A stretch of DNA of 41,715 nt from Candidatus Mediterraneibacter vanvlietii. GTDB taxonomy: Bacteria; Bacillota; Clostridia; Lachnospirales; Lachnospiraceae. The DNA is taken from positions 1-41,715 of the forward strand of contig DXGZ01000009.1 in the NCBI GenBank assembly GCA_019113645.1, read 5' to 3'. A program made the translations under genes and the position numbers. Positions 7,372 through 16,074 of this stretch are shown one piece after another. Position 1 is the first letter of the stretch, and every line of letters starts with the position of its first letter. The notes below the pieces were generated by a model. That model was not told the origin of the DNA, ran no database searches, and was given only the letters and a program-made list of their open reading frames with translations.

Positions 7372-7857
7372 ATGAGAATTGCTGTACTTTCAGATACGCA
7401 CGGACTGCTGCGCGATCAGGTGAAGTCCGTGATTGCGGAGTGTGATGCGGTTGTTCATGGCGGAGATATCAATTCGCAGAAGATTATAGATGAAATCAGA
7501 CAGAATATGAAGGCGGACGCGCTGTTCTATGTGGTGCGCGGGAACAATGACAAGGAGTGGGCGGAGTATCTGCCTCAGCATGAGGAATTTACGCTTGCGG
7601 GAATGAAGTTTTATATGGTGCATAACAAGAAGGAACTGCCGGAGGATCTGGGGGATGTTCAGATTGTCATTTTCGGGCATTCGCACAAATATCTGGAGGA
7701 AATCAGGGACGGACGGCTCTGGCTGAATCCGGGGAGCTGTGGAAAGAGAAGGTTTAACCAGGAGATTACCATGGCGGTTCTGGAGATTGAGAATGGAAAG
7801 TGGGAAGTGGAGCGGATTGACATTCCTCACGAGGAGGTGAACCGTACGGGAAAATGA
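7372..7857 (+). CDS. YfcE/MJ0936-type metallophosphoesterase
   Basis: A 161-residue calcineurin-like phosphodiesterase. Metal ligands are all present: D8 and H10 in SDTHG, D32 in HGGD, the GNND box at 57-60, H84 in MVHN, and GHSH at 102-105, followed by LNPGS. The family hydrolyses phosphodiesters using a two-metal centre; its in vivo substrate is generally unknown. GGAGAG lies before the start. The stop overlaps the start of the VanZ-like gene in ATGA, so both are co-translated. Confidence 0.92.
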   Translation: MRIAVLSDTHGLLRDQVKSVIAECDAVVHGGDINSQKIIDEIRQNMKADALFYVVRGNNDKEWAEYLPQHEEFTLAGMKFYMVHNKKELPEDLGDVQIVIFGHSHKYLEEIRDGRLWLNPGSCGKRRFNQEITMAVLEIENGKWEVERIDIPHEEVNRTGK

Positions 7858-8384
7858 TACGGAGAAAGAAAATATTCCTTGTTCTGCTGATTGCGTGCAT
7901 GGTTTTGATTTTTGTATTTTCTTCCCGGCCCGGAGATGAGTCGGCGGAGGACAGCAGCTGGGTCAGTATGCTGGTGGGAGAACTGTTTGTGCCGGGATTC
8001 GACGAGTGGAGCCAGGCGGAGCAGGAAGCGTTTGCAGCCGGGATCGACCATCCGGTCAGGAAGACAGCTCATGCCACGGAATACGCGGTACTTGCGCTGC
8101 TCGCGGCGGGAGCATTTATCGACAGGAAGACGGGGATCCGCGCGGGAATAGTGGTTCCCTGTCTGATTGCGGCGGGATATGCGGCGACGGATGAGTTTCA
8201 TCAACTGTTTGTGGAAGGGAGAAGCGGACAGTTTTCGGATGTAATGATAGATACTGCCGGAGCGTTGGTGGGCTTGCTGGCGCTGGCGGCAGTCCGGACA
8301 GTGATAAGAAAGAGGAGTGTAAACCGGCGGCAGACAGAGTATGTGACAGCGAGAAAAGGGGAAAACGGCAGATCAGGGAGCTGA
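7854..8384 (+). CDS. VanZ family membrane protein
   Basis: A 176-residue protein. Residues 6-24 form a first membrane helix ending in VFSSRPG (the FS-x-Q/R start motif of the family). The hallmark blocks HPVRKTAHATEYAVLAL and DEFHQLFVEGRSGQFSDVMIDTAGALVG follow, with further helices around 80-92, 97-115 and 135-155. VanZ of Enterococcus gives low-level teicoplanin resistance by an unknown mechanism; most family members are uncharacterised. The ATGA overlap with the upstream phosphodiesterase makes them one operon. Confidence 0.9.
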   Translation: MIRRKKIFLVLLIACMVLIFVFSSRPGDESAEDSSWVSMLVGELFVPGFDEWSQAEQEAFAAGIDHPVRKTAHATEYAVLALLAAGAFIDRKTGIRAGIVVPCLIAAGYAATDEFHQLFVEGRSGQFSDVMIDTAGALVGLLALAAVRTVIRKRSVNRRQTEYVTARKGENGRSGS

Positions 8385-8449
8385 TGCCCTTTCCTGAACT
8401 GACTGGCCGTTAAAGAAGTGTTAAAAAACAGAGTGTGCTCTAAAAAGTG

Positions 8450-8477
8450 TTGACAAATGAAAAAAATGGATTATAAT
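8450..8477 (+). promoter_or_regulatory. Promoter of the T-box/cstA unit
   Basis: TTGACA (8450-8455), 16-bp spacer, TATAAT (8472-8477): both hexamers perfect. Transcription should start near 8484, just before the T-box leader. Confidence 0.8.
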
Positions 8478-8483
8478 ATTTTT

Positions 8484-8855
8484 TGTTGTAAATAACCGAT
8501 GCAAGGAACAGGACAGGACTTGCCTGACCGGAGTGCTTTCAGAGAGTTCCCGGATGGTGTGAGGGGACAGCACGGAGGGGAAGCCATCACCTGCGAGCAG
8601 CCAGGGTGAAATCTGAAGTAGCCAGGGCCGGAATTCCCCCGTTACAGGGAAGCCTGTTAATCCATGGGATTATGGCAGTTGAAGTCTGCGGCTGCGGTGT
8701 TGATACAGCCTGATTTCAGCGTGTGGTTACTTCCATACGGCCACGGGAATGGACGACGGGAAATAAGAGACCGGAATATCCGGTAAGAGAAGTGGTAACG
8801 CGGAATATAATGATTTCGTCTTCTGACAGAGCAATCTGTCGGAGGGCGTTTTTTA
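8484..8855 (+). promoter_or_regulatory. T-box riboswitch (probable tRNA-Ile), upstream of cstA
   Basis: A leader that senses uncharged tRNA. Conserved parts are visible in order: AGAGAG (8541-8546), the distal GGTGTGA loop (about 8556), the CTGCGAGC segment (8591-8598), GGTGAA then AGTAG around the specifier (8606-8621), CCGTTA (8640-8645), and the T-box AGTGGTAACGCGG (8791-8803). The triplet after GTGAA is ATC (8611-8613), read as Ile. The T-box has UGGU, which would pair with an ACCA tRNA end, so the tRNA discriminator would be A; that fits tRNA-Ile and argues against Ser or Trp. Assigning the specifier by eye is the less certain part. The regulated gene is the CstA-type transporter. Confidence 0.85.
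8818..8854 (+). terminator. T-box attenuator terminator
   Basis: GTCTTCTGACAGA pairs with TCTGTCGGAGGGC (G-U pairs included) around loop GCAA, followed by TTTTTT. It directly follows the T-box sequence, which forms the competing antiterminator. Confidence 0.85.
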
Positions 8856-8952
8856 TTTGGCAGGGAATTTTGATCCTCTCGGTTTTTACAATCTGTGTCT
8901 GATAAGGGGCACAGTTCAGTTAACTGGTTTCAGAAAAGGAGAGTAGAGAATT

Positions 8953-10641
8953 ATGAACACATTAGTAATCGTACTGATCGCCGCGGTGTGTCTCATAGCT
9001 GCATATGCTTTATATGGACGCTGGCTGGCGAAGAAATGGGGAATCGACCCGAAAGCGAAGACGCCTGCGGTGATTCACAATGACGGACAGGATTATGTGC
9101 CCACGGACGGATGGACCGTATTTGCCCATCAGTTCTCGTCGATTGCGGGTGCCGGCCCTGTCACAGGCGCGATCCAGGCGGCGGCATTCGGATGGCTGCC
9201 GGTTTTCCTGTGGATCATCCTGGGAGGAATTTTCTTCGGAGCGGTAACGGATTTCGGAGCGCTGTACGCCAGCGTGAAGAATGACGGAAAATCAATGGGA
9301 CTTCTGATCGAGAAATACATAGGAAAGGCAGGACGTAAGCTTTTCCTCGGATTCTGCTGGCTGTTCTGTCTGATCGTCATCGCGGCTTTTGCCGATATGG
9401 TGGCAGATACGTTTAACGCATACGTAGTGACAGATGGAGTCAGAACATTGTCTGAGAGTGCCCAGGTAAACGGTGCGGCGGGAAGTATCTCCCTGTTCTT
9501 TATCCTGTTTGCGGTAATCTTCGGCGTGGTACAGCACAAAGTGAAATTCACGGGATGGAAAGAAGTTGTATTCGGACTGGTGTGCACGGTGCTGGCATTT
9601 GTCTGCGGTATGAATCTTCCGGTGCTTCTCGGAAAAGAAATGTGGGTATACATCGCGTTTATCTATATTTTCCTTGCGGCGGTACTCCCGATGTGGTTTG
9701 TCATGCAGCCGAGAGATTTTATGTCCACCTTTATGTTTGTGGGAATGATCGCCGGAGCAGTGCTGGGCCTGGTCTTTGCACATCCGTCCATGAACCTTCC
9801 GGCGTTTACAGGATTTCAGAATGAGAGCCTGGGAACACTTTTTCCGATCCTGTTTGTAACTGTTGCCTGCGGCGCGGTGTCCGGATTCCACAGCCTGGTA
9901 TCTTCCGGTACATCGTCAAAGACCATATCAAATGAAAAAGATATGCTGAAAGTCGGATATGGTGCAATGGTTCTGGAAAGTCTTCTGGCCGTAATCGCCC
10001 TCTGTGTTGCCGGAGCGGCTGCAAGTGCGGACGGAACAGCAGCAGTGGGAACTCCGTTCCAGATCTTTTCATCCGGAGTTGCAGGATTCCTTGAAATGTT
10101 CGGAATCCCGGTCTATGTGGCGCAGAGCTTTATGACAATGTGCGTGTCTGCGCTGGCGTTTACAACGCTGGATTCGGTTGCGCGTATCGGACGTATGTCC
10201 TTCCAGGAACTGTTCAGCGTGGATGACATGGATCACGCAGAAGGCTGGAGAAAAGTGCTGTGCAATAAATATTTCGCAACCATCATCACACTGGTGTTCG
10301 GCTATATTCTGACACAGGTTGGATATTCCAACATCTGGCCGCTGTTCGGAAGCGCCAACCAGCTGCTGAGCGCTCTGGTGCTGATCACACTGTGCGTATT
10401 CCTGAAAGTGACAGGAAGAACGCTCAAGACGCTGGTTCCGCCGTTTGTAATCATGCTGATTGTGACATTTACAGCGCTGATTCAGAGATTTATCTCTCTT
10501 GTCAAAGCCTTTTCCGCCGGAACAGGCGTGTTCATGGTTGAGGGACTGCAGCTGATCGTCGCAGTGCTTCTGATGATCCTGGGCGTGACGATCGTAGTTA
10601 CCTCCGGAAAAGAACTGATCAGGAAGAAAGCGGAAAACTAG
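8953..10641 (+). CDS. cstA: CstA family transporter (carbon starvation protein A)
   Basis: A 562-residue membrane protein of the CstA family, which takes up peptides and/or pyruvate. Family blocks are visible: the N-terminal helix then GRWLAKKWGIDP, FAHQFSSIAGAGPVTGAI, GWLPVFLWIILGGIFFGAVTDFGALYASVKNDG, SGTSSKTI, TTLDSVARIGRMSFQE and FGSANQLLSALVLI. About 14-16 hydrophobic segments cover the length. It is shorter than the enterobacterial protein (about 700 residues), as are other Firmicutes members. AAAGGAGA precedes ATG 8953. Control by a T-box links it to amino-acid shortage, which favours a peptide or amino-acid uptake role over pyruvate; that is inference. Confidence 0.93.
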   Translation: MNTLVIVLIAAVCLIAAYALYGRWLAKKWGIDPKAKTPAVIHNDGQDYVPTDGWTVFAHQFSSIAGAGPVTGAIQAAAFGWLPVFLWIILGGIFFGAVTDFGALYASVKNDGKSMGLLIEKYIGKAGRKLFLGFCWLFCLIVIAAFADMVADTFNAYVVTDGVRTLSESAQVNGAAGSISLFFILFAVIFGVVQHKVKFTGWKEVVFGLVCTVLAFVCGMNLPVLLGKEMWVYIAFIYIFLAAVLPMWFVMQPRDFMSTFMFVGMIAGAVLGLVFAHPSMNLPAFTGFQNESLGTLFPILFVTVACGAVSGFHSLVSSGTSSKTISNEKDMLKVGYGAMVLESLLAVIALCVAGAAASADGTAAVGTPFQIFSSGVAGFLEMFGIPVYVAQSFMTMCVSALAFTTLDSVARIGRMSFQELFSVDDMDHAEGWRKVLCNKYFATIITLVFGYILTQVGYSNIWPLFGSANQLLSALVLITLCVFLKVTGRTLKTLVPPFVIMLIVTFTALIQRFISLVKAFSAGTGVFMVEGLQLIVAVLLMILGVTIVVTSGKELIRKKAEN

Positions 10642-10703
10642 GAAAATCATGCGGGTATGATTTTCTCTATCATACAGCCTCTGGGCTGCTGAAGTATTAC
10701 GAT

Positions 10704-10753
10704 AAAAAAGATGCGTGGAAATGCTTGCGTCGAGCTTCCGCGCATCTTTTTTT
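10704..10753 (+). terminator. Terminator after cstA
   Basis: GATGCGTGGAA (10710-10720) pairs with TTCCGCGCATC (10736-10746), preceded by A6 and followed by T7, so it can work on both strands. It isolates cstA from the two-component operon. Confidence 0.85.
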
Positions 10754-10754
10754 G

Positions 10755-10774
10755 TTATCACAGTTCTGTGATAA
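10755..10774. promoter_or_regulatory. Operator-like dyad 1 (before the response regulator)
   Basis: TTATCACAGTTCTGTGATAA is a perfect 20-bp palindrome with 9-bp arms. It is centred about 57 bp before the expected transcription start of the regulator gene, upstream of the core promoter as for an activator. A 16-of-20 match lies at 12514-12533 before the ABC genes, so this is probably the binding site of the response regulator. Confidence 0.6.
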
Positions 10775-10806
10775 TTTCCCGAATTCTTTTTCCGGCTGCG
10801 GGCCCG

Positions 10807-10815
10807 TGATATAAT
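10807..10815 (+). promoter_or_regulatory. Extended -10 promoter of the two-component operon
   Basis: TGATATAAT: a perfect TATAAT (10810-10815) with the TG extension. No clear -35 is visible, which fits a promoter that needs an activator bound at the dyad upstream. Confidence 0.55.
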
Positions 10816-10902
10816 GGCAGAGACATGAAAAACGACACAGTAAAGTGAATATAAAAATTGGTGGAGCGACTTTGCATGCTCTGTTTTATGAAAGGATGAA
10901 AA

Positions 10903-11580
10903 ATGCAGAGAATTTTAATAGTTGAGGATGACTGGGAAATGAACCAGGGCATCTGCTATATTTTGCGGGAAGAAGGATATGATACAGTGTCCGCGCATTC
11001 CATCGCGGAGGGGAAAGAAGTATATGAGACATACGGAGAACGTGTGGATCTTGTACTGCTGGACGTGAATCTCCCGGACGGGGAGGGATTTGAATTCTGC
11101 AGATGGCTCAGGGGAAGGGCTCATGTTCCGGTGCTGTTTCTGACTGCCAGAGATCTTGAGGAGGATGCCCTGAAAGGATATGAGCTGGGTGCCGAGGACT
11201 ATGTGACCAAGCCATTCTCCATGAAGATCCTGCTGAAGAAAATCGGTGTTATTTTAAAGCGCAGCGGCGAGGAACAGGGCAGGATTTTCGATGACGGATT
11301 TCTGCGGATTGATTTTACGCGGGCTCGGGCGGAGGTAAATGGGCAGGTCTGTGCGGTCACGCCCACGGAGTTTCGGATTCTCCAGGAATTTATCGCGCAC
11401 AGAGGGCAGCTGCTCACCTATGAGGTGCTGCTGAACCGGCTGTGGGACGGGGGAAGCCAGTTTGTGGACCGGCACGCTCTGGCAGTGAATATTAACCGTC
11501 TTCGGGGAAAGATTGAGGATAAGGATCACAGGTATATTTCAAATGTGTATGGGATGGGATATCAATGGATTGGACAGTGA
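10903..11580 (+). CDS. OmpR-family response regulator
   Basis: A 225-residue two-domain regulator. The receiver domain has the acidic pair D9-D10 (VEDD), the phosphorylated D54 (LLDVNLPDG), T81 (FLTARD) and K103 (VTKPF). The C-terminal part (about 125-225) is a winged helix of the OmpR/PhoB type (VTPTEFRILQEFIAHRGQLLTYEVLLNRLWD and VNINRLRGKIEDKDHRYISNVYGMGYQW). AAAGGATG precedes ATG 10903. The kinase gene overlaps its end by 16 bp. By order and spacing it should control the ABC genes downstream through the repeated dyad. Confidence 0.93.
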   Translation: MQRILIVEDDWEMNQGICYILREEGYDTVSAHSIAEGKEVYETYGERVDLVLLDVNLPDGEGFEFCRWLRGRAHVPVLFLTARDLEEDALKGYELGAEDYVTKPFSMKILLKKIGVILKRSGEEQGRIFDDGFLRIDFTRARAEVNGQVCAVTPTEFRILQEFIAHRGQLLTYEVLLNRLWDGGSQFVDRHALAVNINRLRGKIEDKDHRYISNVYGMGYQWIGQ

Positions 11581-12494
11581 TGATTGCGGTGTGCGCCGCG
11601 ATTTTGGCGGCGGTCCTGACATGGAAGATGTGGAAGCTGAAGCGGGATGTATATGAGTTTGCAGATGCACTGGACAGGAATCTGGATGCGGTGATTCGAG
11701 GAGAGGAGCCGGAGGAGATTCAGGGAACGGAGGATTCTCTGCTTGGAAAGGTGAACGAAAAGCTGCATCGGGTGAACCATATCCTGGAGGGAAAGGAGCT
11801 GGAGATGCGGCAGAACCGGGAGCTGATGAAAGAGCTGATTTCGGACATTTCTCACCAGACAAAGACGCCGGTAGCCAACCAGAAAATCTATCTGGAACTG
11901 CTGAAAAGCCGTCCCCTTCCGGACGATGCAGGAGAGTTTGTGGAGAAACTGGAACATCAGACGGATAAACTGGAGTTCCTGTTTGAGAGTATGGTGAAGA
12001 TGTCGCGGTTGGAGACCGGGGTGATCCAGATCCGGAAGGAGGACAGTGATCTGATGGAGACGATCGGGCAGGCAGTCTCAGCTGTGGTTCCTGCGGCAGA
12101 GAAGAAGAGGATCCGCCTGTCCGTGGAGACGGATAGAGCATCGCGCGGACTGATGCTGCCTCATGACAGAAAGTGGACGGAGGAGGCGGTCTATAACCTT
12201 CTGGACAATGGGGTAAAATATACACCGGAGGGCGGATGCATAACTGTTCAGATCAGGCAAAGCGAGATCTTTACGGAAATACATGTGCGGGATACGGGGA
12301 AAGGGATTCCTGTGGAGCGCCAGGCACAGATATTCACCCGTTTTTACCGGGAACCGGAAGTGCATGATCAGGACGGCGTGGGAATCGGACTCTATCTGAC
12401 GCGAAAGATAGCCGAGCTTCAGAATGGTTATGTGGAAGTGCATTCCCGGCCCGGACAGGGGGCAGATTTCTGCGTTTATCTGCCGAACAGCTGA
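11565..12494 (+). CDS. Sensor histidine kinase with minimal input domain
   Basis: A 309-residue kinase. Only one clear membrane helix exists (about residues 4-24, VMIAVCAAILAAVLTWKMW) with no extracellular loop of any size. The HAMP-like linker and HisKA region contain H97 in DISHQTKTP. The HATPase part has the N box (NLLDNGVKY, from 211), G1 (DTGKGIP, 243-249) and G2 (GVGIGLYLTRKI, 271-282). Kinases without a sensor domain, encoded with an ABC transporter, usually sense through the transporter (BceS type). Here the permease is the MacB-like type, so this mechanism is inference. Confidence 0.9.
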   Translation: MDWTVMIAVCAAILAAVLTWKMWKLKRDVYEFADALDRNLDAVIRGEEPEEIQGTEDSLLGKVNEKLHRVNHILEGKELEMRQNRELMKELISDISHQTKTPVANQKIYLELLKSRPLPDDAGEFVEKLEHQTDKLEFLFESMVKMSRLETGVIQIRKEDSDLMETIGQAVSAVVPAAEKKRIRLSVETDRASRGLMLPHDRKWTEEAVYNLLDNGVKYTPEGGCITVQIRQSEIFTEIHVRDTGKGIPVERQAQIFTRFYREPEVHDQDGVGIGLYLTRKIAELQNGYVEVHSRPGQGADFCVYLPNS

Positions 12495-12513
12495 GGTGAA
12501 GCGGATGTGATGT

Positions 12514-12533
12514 TTTTCACAGTTTTGTGATTG
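12514..12533. promoter_or_regulatory. Operator-like dyad 2 (before the ABC genes)
   Basis: TTTTCACAGTTTTGTGATTG matches dyad 1 (10755-10774) at 16 of 20 positions, including the core TCACAGTT and TGTGAT. It lies 66 bp before the ATPase start, in the only sizeable gap (104 bp) of the operon, suggesting that the transporter has its own regulated promoter. A further half site TGTGAT occurs at about 12553. Confidence 0.55.
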
Positions 12534-12598
12534 TTTCCAATTGAGACCGGTTTGTGATTTTTGAAAGTTATTCTGGAATTACAGAGGAGGTACTGAGT

Positions 12599-13342
12599 AT
12601 GAGAGACATGAGAAATGATATTGTAAGGACAGAGAAGCTGAAAAAATATTACCGGCTTGGAGAGAATACGGTGAAGGCTCTGGATGGAGTGGACTTCTCC
12701 GTAAAGGAGCGGGAATTTGTGGCGATTATCGGCCGATCCGGGAGCGGGAAGAGCACCCTTCTGCATATGATTGGAGGGCTGGATGTGCCGACGGCAGGAG
12801 AGGTCTATGTGGACGGAAAACGGCTGTCCGGAATGAATCGGGAACAGCTGGCAGTCTTCCGCAGACGGAAGGTGGGATTCGTATTCCAGAATTATAATCT
12901 GGTTCCGGATCTGAATGTGTATGATAATGTGGTACTGCCCATTGAACTGGACGGGAAGCGGATTGACCGGAAATTTGTCCGGGAGATTATGGAGCTTCTG
13001 CAGATTGGGGAAAAGGCGGAGGCGCTGCCGGGGATGCTTTCCGGCGGACAGCAGCAGAGAGTGGCGATTGCCCGGGCAGTGGCGGCAAAACCGAGTATTA
13101 TCCTTGCTGATGAACCTACGGGAAATCTCGATACCGCGTCCGGACACGATGTAATGGGGCTGCTCAAGGTAGCTGCAAAGCAGTTTCAGCAGACGGTGAT
13201 TCTGATTACCCATGACAATGATATCGCTCAGATGGCGGATCGGATCGTGCATATCGAGGACGGAAAGCTTGTGAGAAACGTTGACAGCGGAAACGGGAAC
13301 AATGCATCCGGAAAGGCAGGTGACCGCTATGCTGGCAAATAA
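12599..13342 (+). CDS. ABC transporter ATP-binding protein (LolD/MacB type)
   Basis: A 247-residue ATPase of the family that partners FtsX-like permeases. Walker A is GRSGSGKS (45-52), the Q-loop [18 protein letters not shown], the signature LSGGQQQR (147-154), Walker [13 protein letters not shown] (167-178), the H-loop LITHD. The start ATG 12599 has GAGGAGG 8 bases upstream; an in-frame start further up at 12554 lacks a ribosome binding site. It overlaps the permease gene by 14 bp. Confidence 0.94.
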   Translation: MRDMRNDIVRTEKLKKYYRLGENTVKALDGVDFSVKEREFVAIIGRSGSGKSTLLHMIGGLDVPTAGEVYVDGKRLSGMNREQLAVFRRRKVGFVFQNYNLVPDLNVYDNVVLPIELDGKRIDRKFVREIMELLQIGEKAEALPGMLSGGQQQRVAIARAVAAKPSIILADEPTGNLDTASGHDVMGLLKVAAKQFQQTVILITHDNDIAQMADRIVHIEDGKLVRNVDSGNGNNASGKAGDRYAGK

Positions 13343-15854
13343 CAACAGGCGGATCATCGGACGCATGGCAAAAAGTTCCCTGCGCGGCAATCGGGGAAGA
13401 AATGTGATTATTCTGCTGTCTATTGTACTGGCGTCATTTATGCTGTTCGCGATTTTTACGGTGGGAATTACTTATTTTAAAATGCAGCGGCTTCAGAACA
13501 TCCGTCTGAATGGCGGGGATTATGATGCTATTTTGTACGGCATTACGGAAGAACAGCGGGAGAAATGCGAATCCGATCCGGAGATTGGGCGCACGGGAAT
13601 TCTCGCAATGTCCGGATATATTGAAGCAACCGAAGGGGATAATACGGTAGAGGAGTCCTGTATCTGGGCAGACCGGGTCTGCTGGGAGGAGATCATGGCT
13701 CCCGCCAGAGAGTGGGTGAAAGGAACTTATCCGCAGGCGGAGAATGAGGTTATGGTGACGGAGAAAGCCCTGGAAGAAGCAGGGCTTTCCGGATTGACGG
13801 TGGGTGACTCTTTTCAGGCGGATTACAGGGATGGAAACGGCAATCTGATCTCAAAAGAGTTTACCATTTCCGGCATGTGGGACGGTTACGGGACAAAAAG
13901 CGCATTTTATGTGTCAGAGGCATTTTACAAAGCATCGGGATATGACATTTCGGAGGTGAGATGCGGCAGGTATCATCTGGATTTCGACCGGTGGATCATG
14001 ACATCGGAGGAACAGGAAGCGTTTATTGACAGTATGAATCTGGGAAAACAGCAGGCGCTGTACTTTACCGGTGACATGGGATATTCCCTGCCGATTTTCA
14101 TTGGACTGTGCGGGCTGATCCTGGTGACCTGTCTGTGCGCATATCTTCTGATCTACAACATCATGTATCTGTCAGTTTCCGGAAATGTCCGGTACTACGG
14201 ACTTCTGCAGACTGTTGGCATGACGGGAAAACAGATCCGTTTCCTGATCCGCAGGCAGATGTTTCTGCTGGGAGCCGCGGGAATCGCGGGAGGAATTCTG
14301 ACGGGATTTGCAGTGGCTTTTCTGCTGCTTCCGTCTGTGATCCGCTCTCTGGGAATCCGGGAGGGAATGGCTGACGATATTGATATTTCTCTGAATCCGG
14401 CGGTGCTTCTTCTGACTGTTCTGCTGGTGGCATTTACAGTATATATGGGCAGCCGGAAACCCGCGAAACTGGCATCGACGATCTCCCCTATGGAAGCGGT
14501 TGGGTATCGTCCGGCATATGCGGGAAAGATCGCGAAGAGCTCCATGTCCGTCGCAAAGACGAAGAAAAGGCGGGCAGGGCTTTTGAAGCGGATGGCACTT
14601 GAACAGATTTTAAAGGATAAGAAAAAGACTGCTGTGATCATGGTTTCACTGGCTGCGGGAATGTCGGTGTTCCTCTGCATCAGCACACTGCTTGAAAGCC
14701 AGGCGGCCAGAACGATAGTGACCAACCATATGGATGCGGATCTTGTGATTACAAATGATACATTGAAGAAAGAAAACCGGGAAGAATGGCGCCAGCTTCT
14801 CACAGATGATTTCCTGAAAGAACTTGGCGGTATTGAAGGAGTGAATGATGTCTGTCCTGTGCTGACCGGACAGGTAATGGTGCCCTGGGAGCCGGATTTC
14901 GCGGATATGTGGATGGATGAGTTCTATGCGAAATGGATGAACATTCCATATGAAGACGACAGACAGGAATATAAGGAGCATCCGGAAAATTTCGGCTCTA
15001 TGATACTTGGGATAAAAGAAGAAGAGTTTCCCTGGCTTCAGCAGACAGTGGATACGGAGATTGACAAAGAGGACTTTATGTCAGGGAAAGTCTGCGTGAT
15101 CTATCGGAATGGTCTGGATCTTACGATGGATGATCTGGCGGGAAAGAATGTGACCTGCGCAGAATACGGCAATCAGTTCAACAGTCATACATTCCAGATC
15201 GCCGGCCTGACGGATGAAGGCTATTATACAGGGCCGCTGCTGGGATTCCCGCCTACGGTGATTACCAGCGAATCAGTGCTAAAAGACTTCATCAGTGAGA
15301 ACTATGTGTCAAAGGCTGCGGTAAGGTATGCGGAGGAATACAGTGAACCGACGGAACAGGCGGTTTTAAATCTGATTGCGAACAGTGCGGATGCGGATGA
15401 TTTTTCCTGGGAGTCCAAACTGGAATCCATGCAGGAAGTAGAGCGGGCGCAGGGAAATATGAAAGAAGTCGGCATGGGAATCGCGCTGATTCTTGCATTG
15501 ATCGGGATTCTCAATTATATTAATACCGTGACAGGAAATATTCAGAGCCGCCAGATGGAACTGGCCATCCTGGAAAGTGTGGGGATGACGGACCGTCAGA
15601 GAAACCGTCTGCTTGTGATGGAAGGGCTGATTTTTGCGGCGGGCTCCCTGCTGATTACTGGAACCGCAGGGGTAGCGGTGACCTATGCGGTCTATCAGTC
15701 CATGAATTACATGCAGGTGCCTTTTGTGGTGCCGGTGTGGCCCATAGTGGGGATGACAGCTTTTATTGCGGCGGTCTGCGTCATCATTCCGCTGACAGCG
15801 GGAGCGCTGATGGTGCGCAGGGGGAGCGTGATGGAGAGAGTGAGAGGAGTGTGA
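13329..15854 (+). CDS. FtsX-like ABC permease with two extracellular domains
   Basis: About 841 residues, a duplicated FtsX/MacB permease. One helix near residues 20-45 (NVIILLSIVLASFMLFAIFTVGI) is followed by an extracellular domain of about 200 residues, three helices (SLPIFIGLCGLILVTCLCAYLLIY; QMFLLGAAGIAGGILTGFAVAFLLL; LNPAVLLLTVLLVAFTVYM), a fifth helix (AVIMVSLAAGMSVFLCIS), a second large extracellular domain of about 250 residues, and three final helices. The start at 13329 ([25 protein letters not shown]) fits the usual cytoplasmic N terminus and has AGGCAGG upstream; in-frame starts at 13281 and 13302 lie further inside the ATPase gene. Such transporters commonly protect against cell-envelope-active peptides, which fits its kinase/regulator partners. 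Confidence 0.92.
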   Translation: MLANNNRRIIGRMAKSSLRGNRGRNVIILLSIVLASFMLFAIFTVGITYFKMQRLQNIRLNGGDYDAILYGITEEQREKCESDPEIGRTGILAMSGYIEATEGDNTVEESCIWADRVCWEEIMAPAREWVKGTYPQAENEVMVTEKALEEAGLSGLTVGDSFQADYRDGNGNLISKEFTISGMWDGYGTKSAFYVSEAFYKASGYDISEVRCGRYHLDFDRWIMTSEEQEAFIDSMNLGKQQALYFTGDMGYSLPIFIGLCGLILVTCLCAYLLIYNIMYLSVSGNVRYYGLLQTVGMTGKQIRFLIRRQMFLLGAAGIAGGILTGFAVAFLLLPSVIRSLGIREGMADDIDISLNPAVLLLTVLLVAFTVYMGSRKPAKLASTISPMEAVGYRPAYAGKIAKSSMSVAKTKKRRAGLLKRMALEQILKDKKKTAVIMVSLAAGMSVFLCISTLLESQAARTIVTNHMDADLVITNDTLKKENREEWRQLLTDDFLKELGGIEGVNDVCPVLTGQVMVPWEPDFADMWMDEFYAKWMNIPYEDDRQEYKEHPENFGSMILGIKEEEFPWLQQTVDTEIDKEDFMSGKVCVIYRNGLDLTMDDLAGKNVTCAEYGNQFNSHTFQIAGLTDEGYYTGPLLGFPPTVITSESVLKDFISENYVSKAAVRYAEEYSEPTEQAVLNLIANSADADDFSWESKLESMQEVERAQGNMKEVGMGIALILALIGILNYINTVTGNIQSRQMELAILESVGMTDRQRNRLLVMEGLIFAAGSLLITGTAGVAVTYAVYQSMNYMQVPFVVPVWPIVGMTAFIAAVCVIIPLTAGALMVRRGSVMERVRGV

Positions 15855-15860
15855 AGGCAA

Positions 15861-16049
15861 ATGGCGCGAAAAGAACGGTCAAGCTGCGAGACATGCGCAT
15901 TTTATGTGTACGATGACGAGTACGGCGCATATCTGTGTGATATGAATATGGATGAAGATGATTATGTGCGGATCATGTCAGACCGGTATTATCAGTGCCC
16001 GTATTACAGAAACGGGGATGAGTATGCAGTAGTCAGGAAGCAGATGTGA
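15861..16049 (+). CDS. Four-cysteine small protein (DUF6472-like)
   Basis: A 62-residue acidic protein with C9-x2-C12, C26 and C46 (SCETCAFY, YLCDMNMDEDD, YQCPYYR), spaced as for one bound metal ion. It ends DEYAVVRKQM. I recognise it as a family widespread in Lachnospiraceae, which I believe is called DUF6472; function unknown. It begins 6 bp after the permease stop, so it is part of the same transcript, and the HAD gene follows closely. It may be a zinc-binding accessory factor, but nothing in the sequence shows its role. Confidence 0.8.
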   Translation: MARKERSSCETCAFYVYDDEYGAYLCDMNMDEDDYVRIMSDRYYQCPYYRNGDEYAVVRKQM

Positions 16050-16074
16050 GAAAGAAGTGGAGAAAGAGAAGAGA

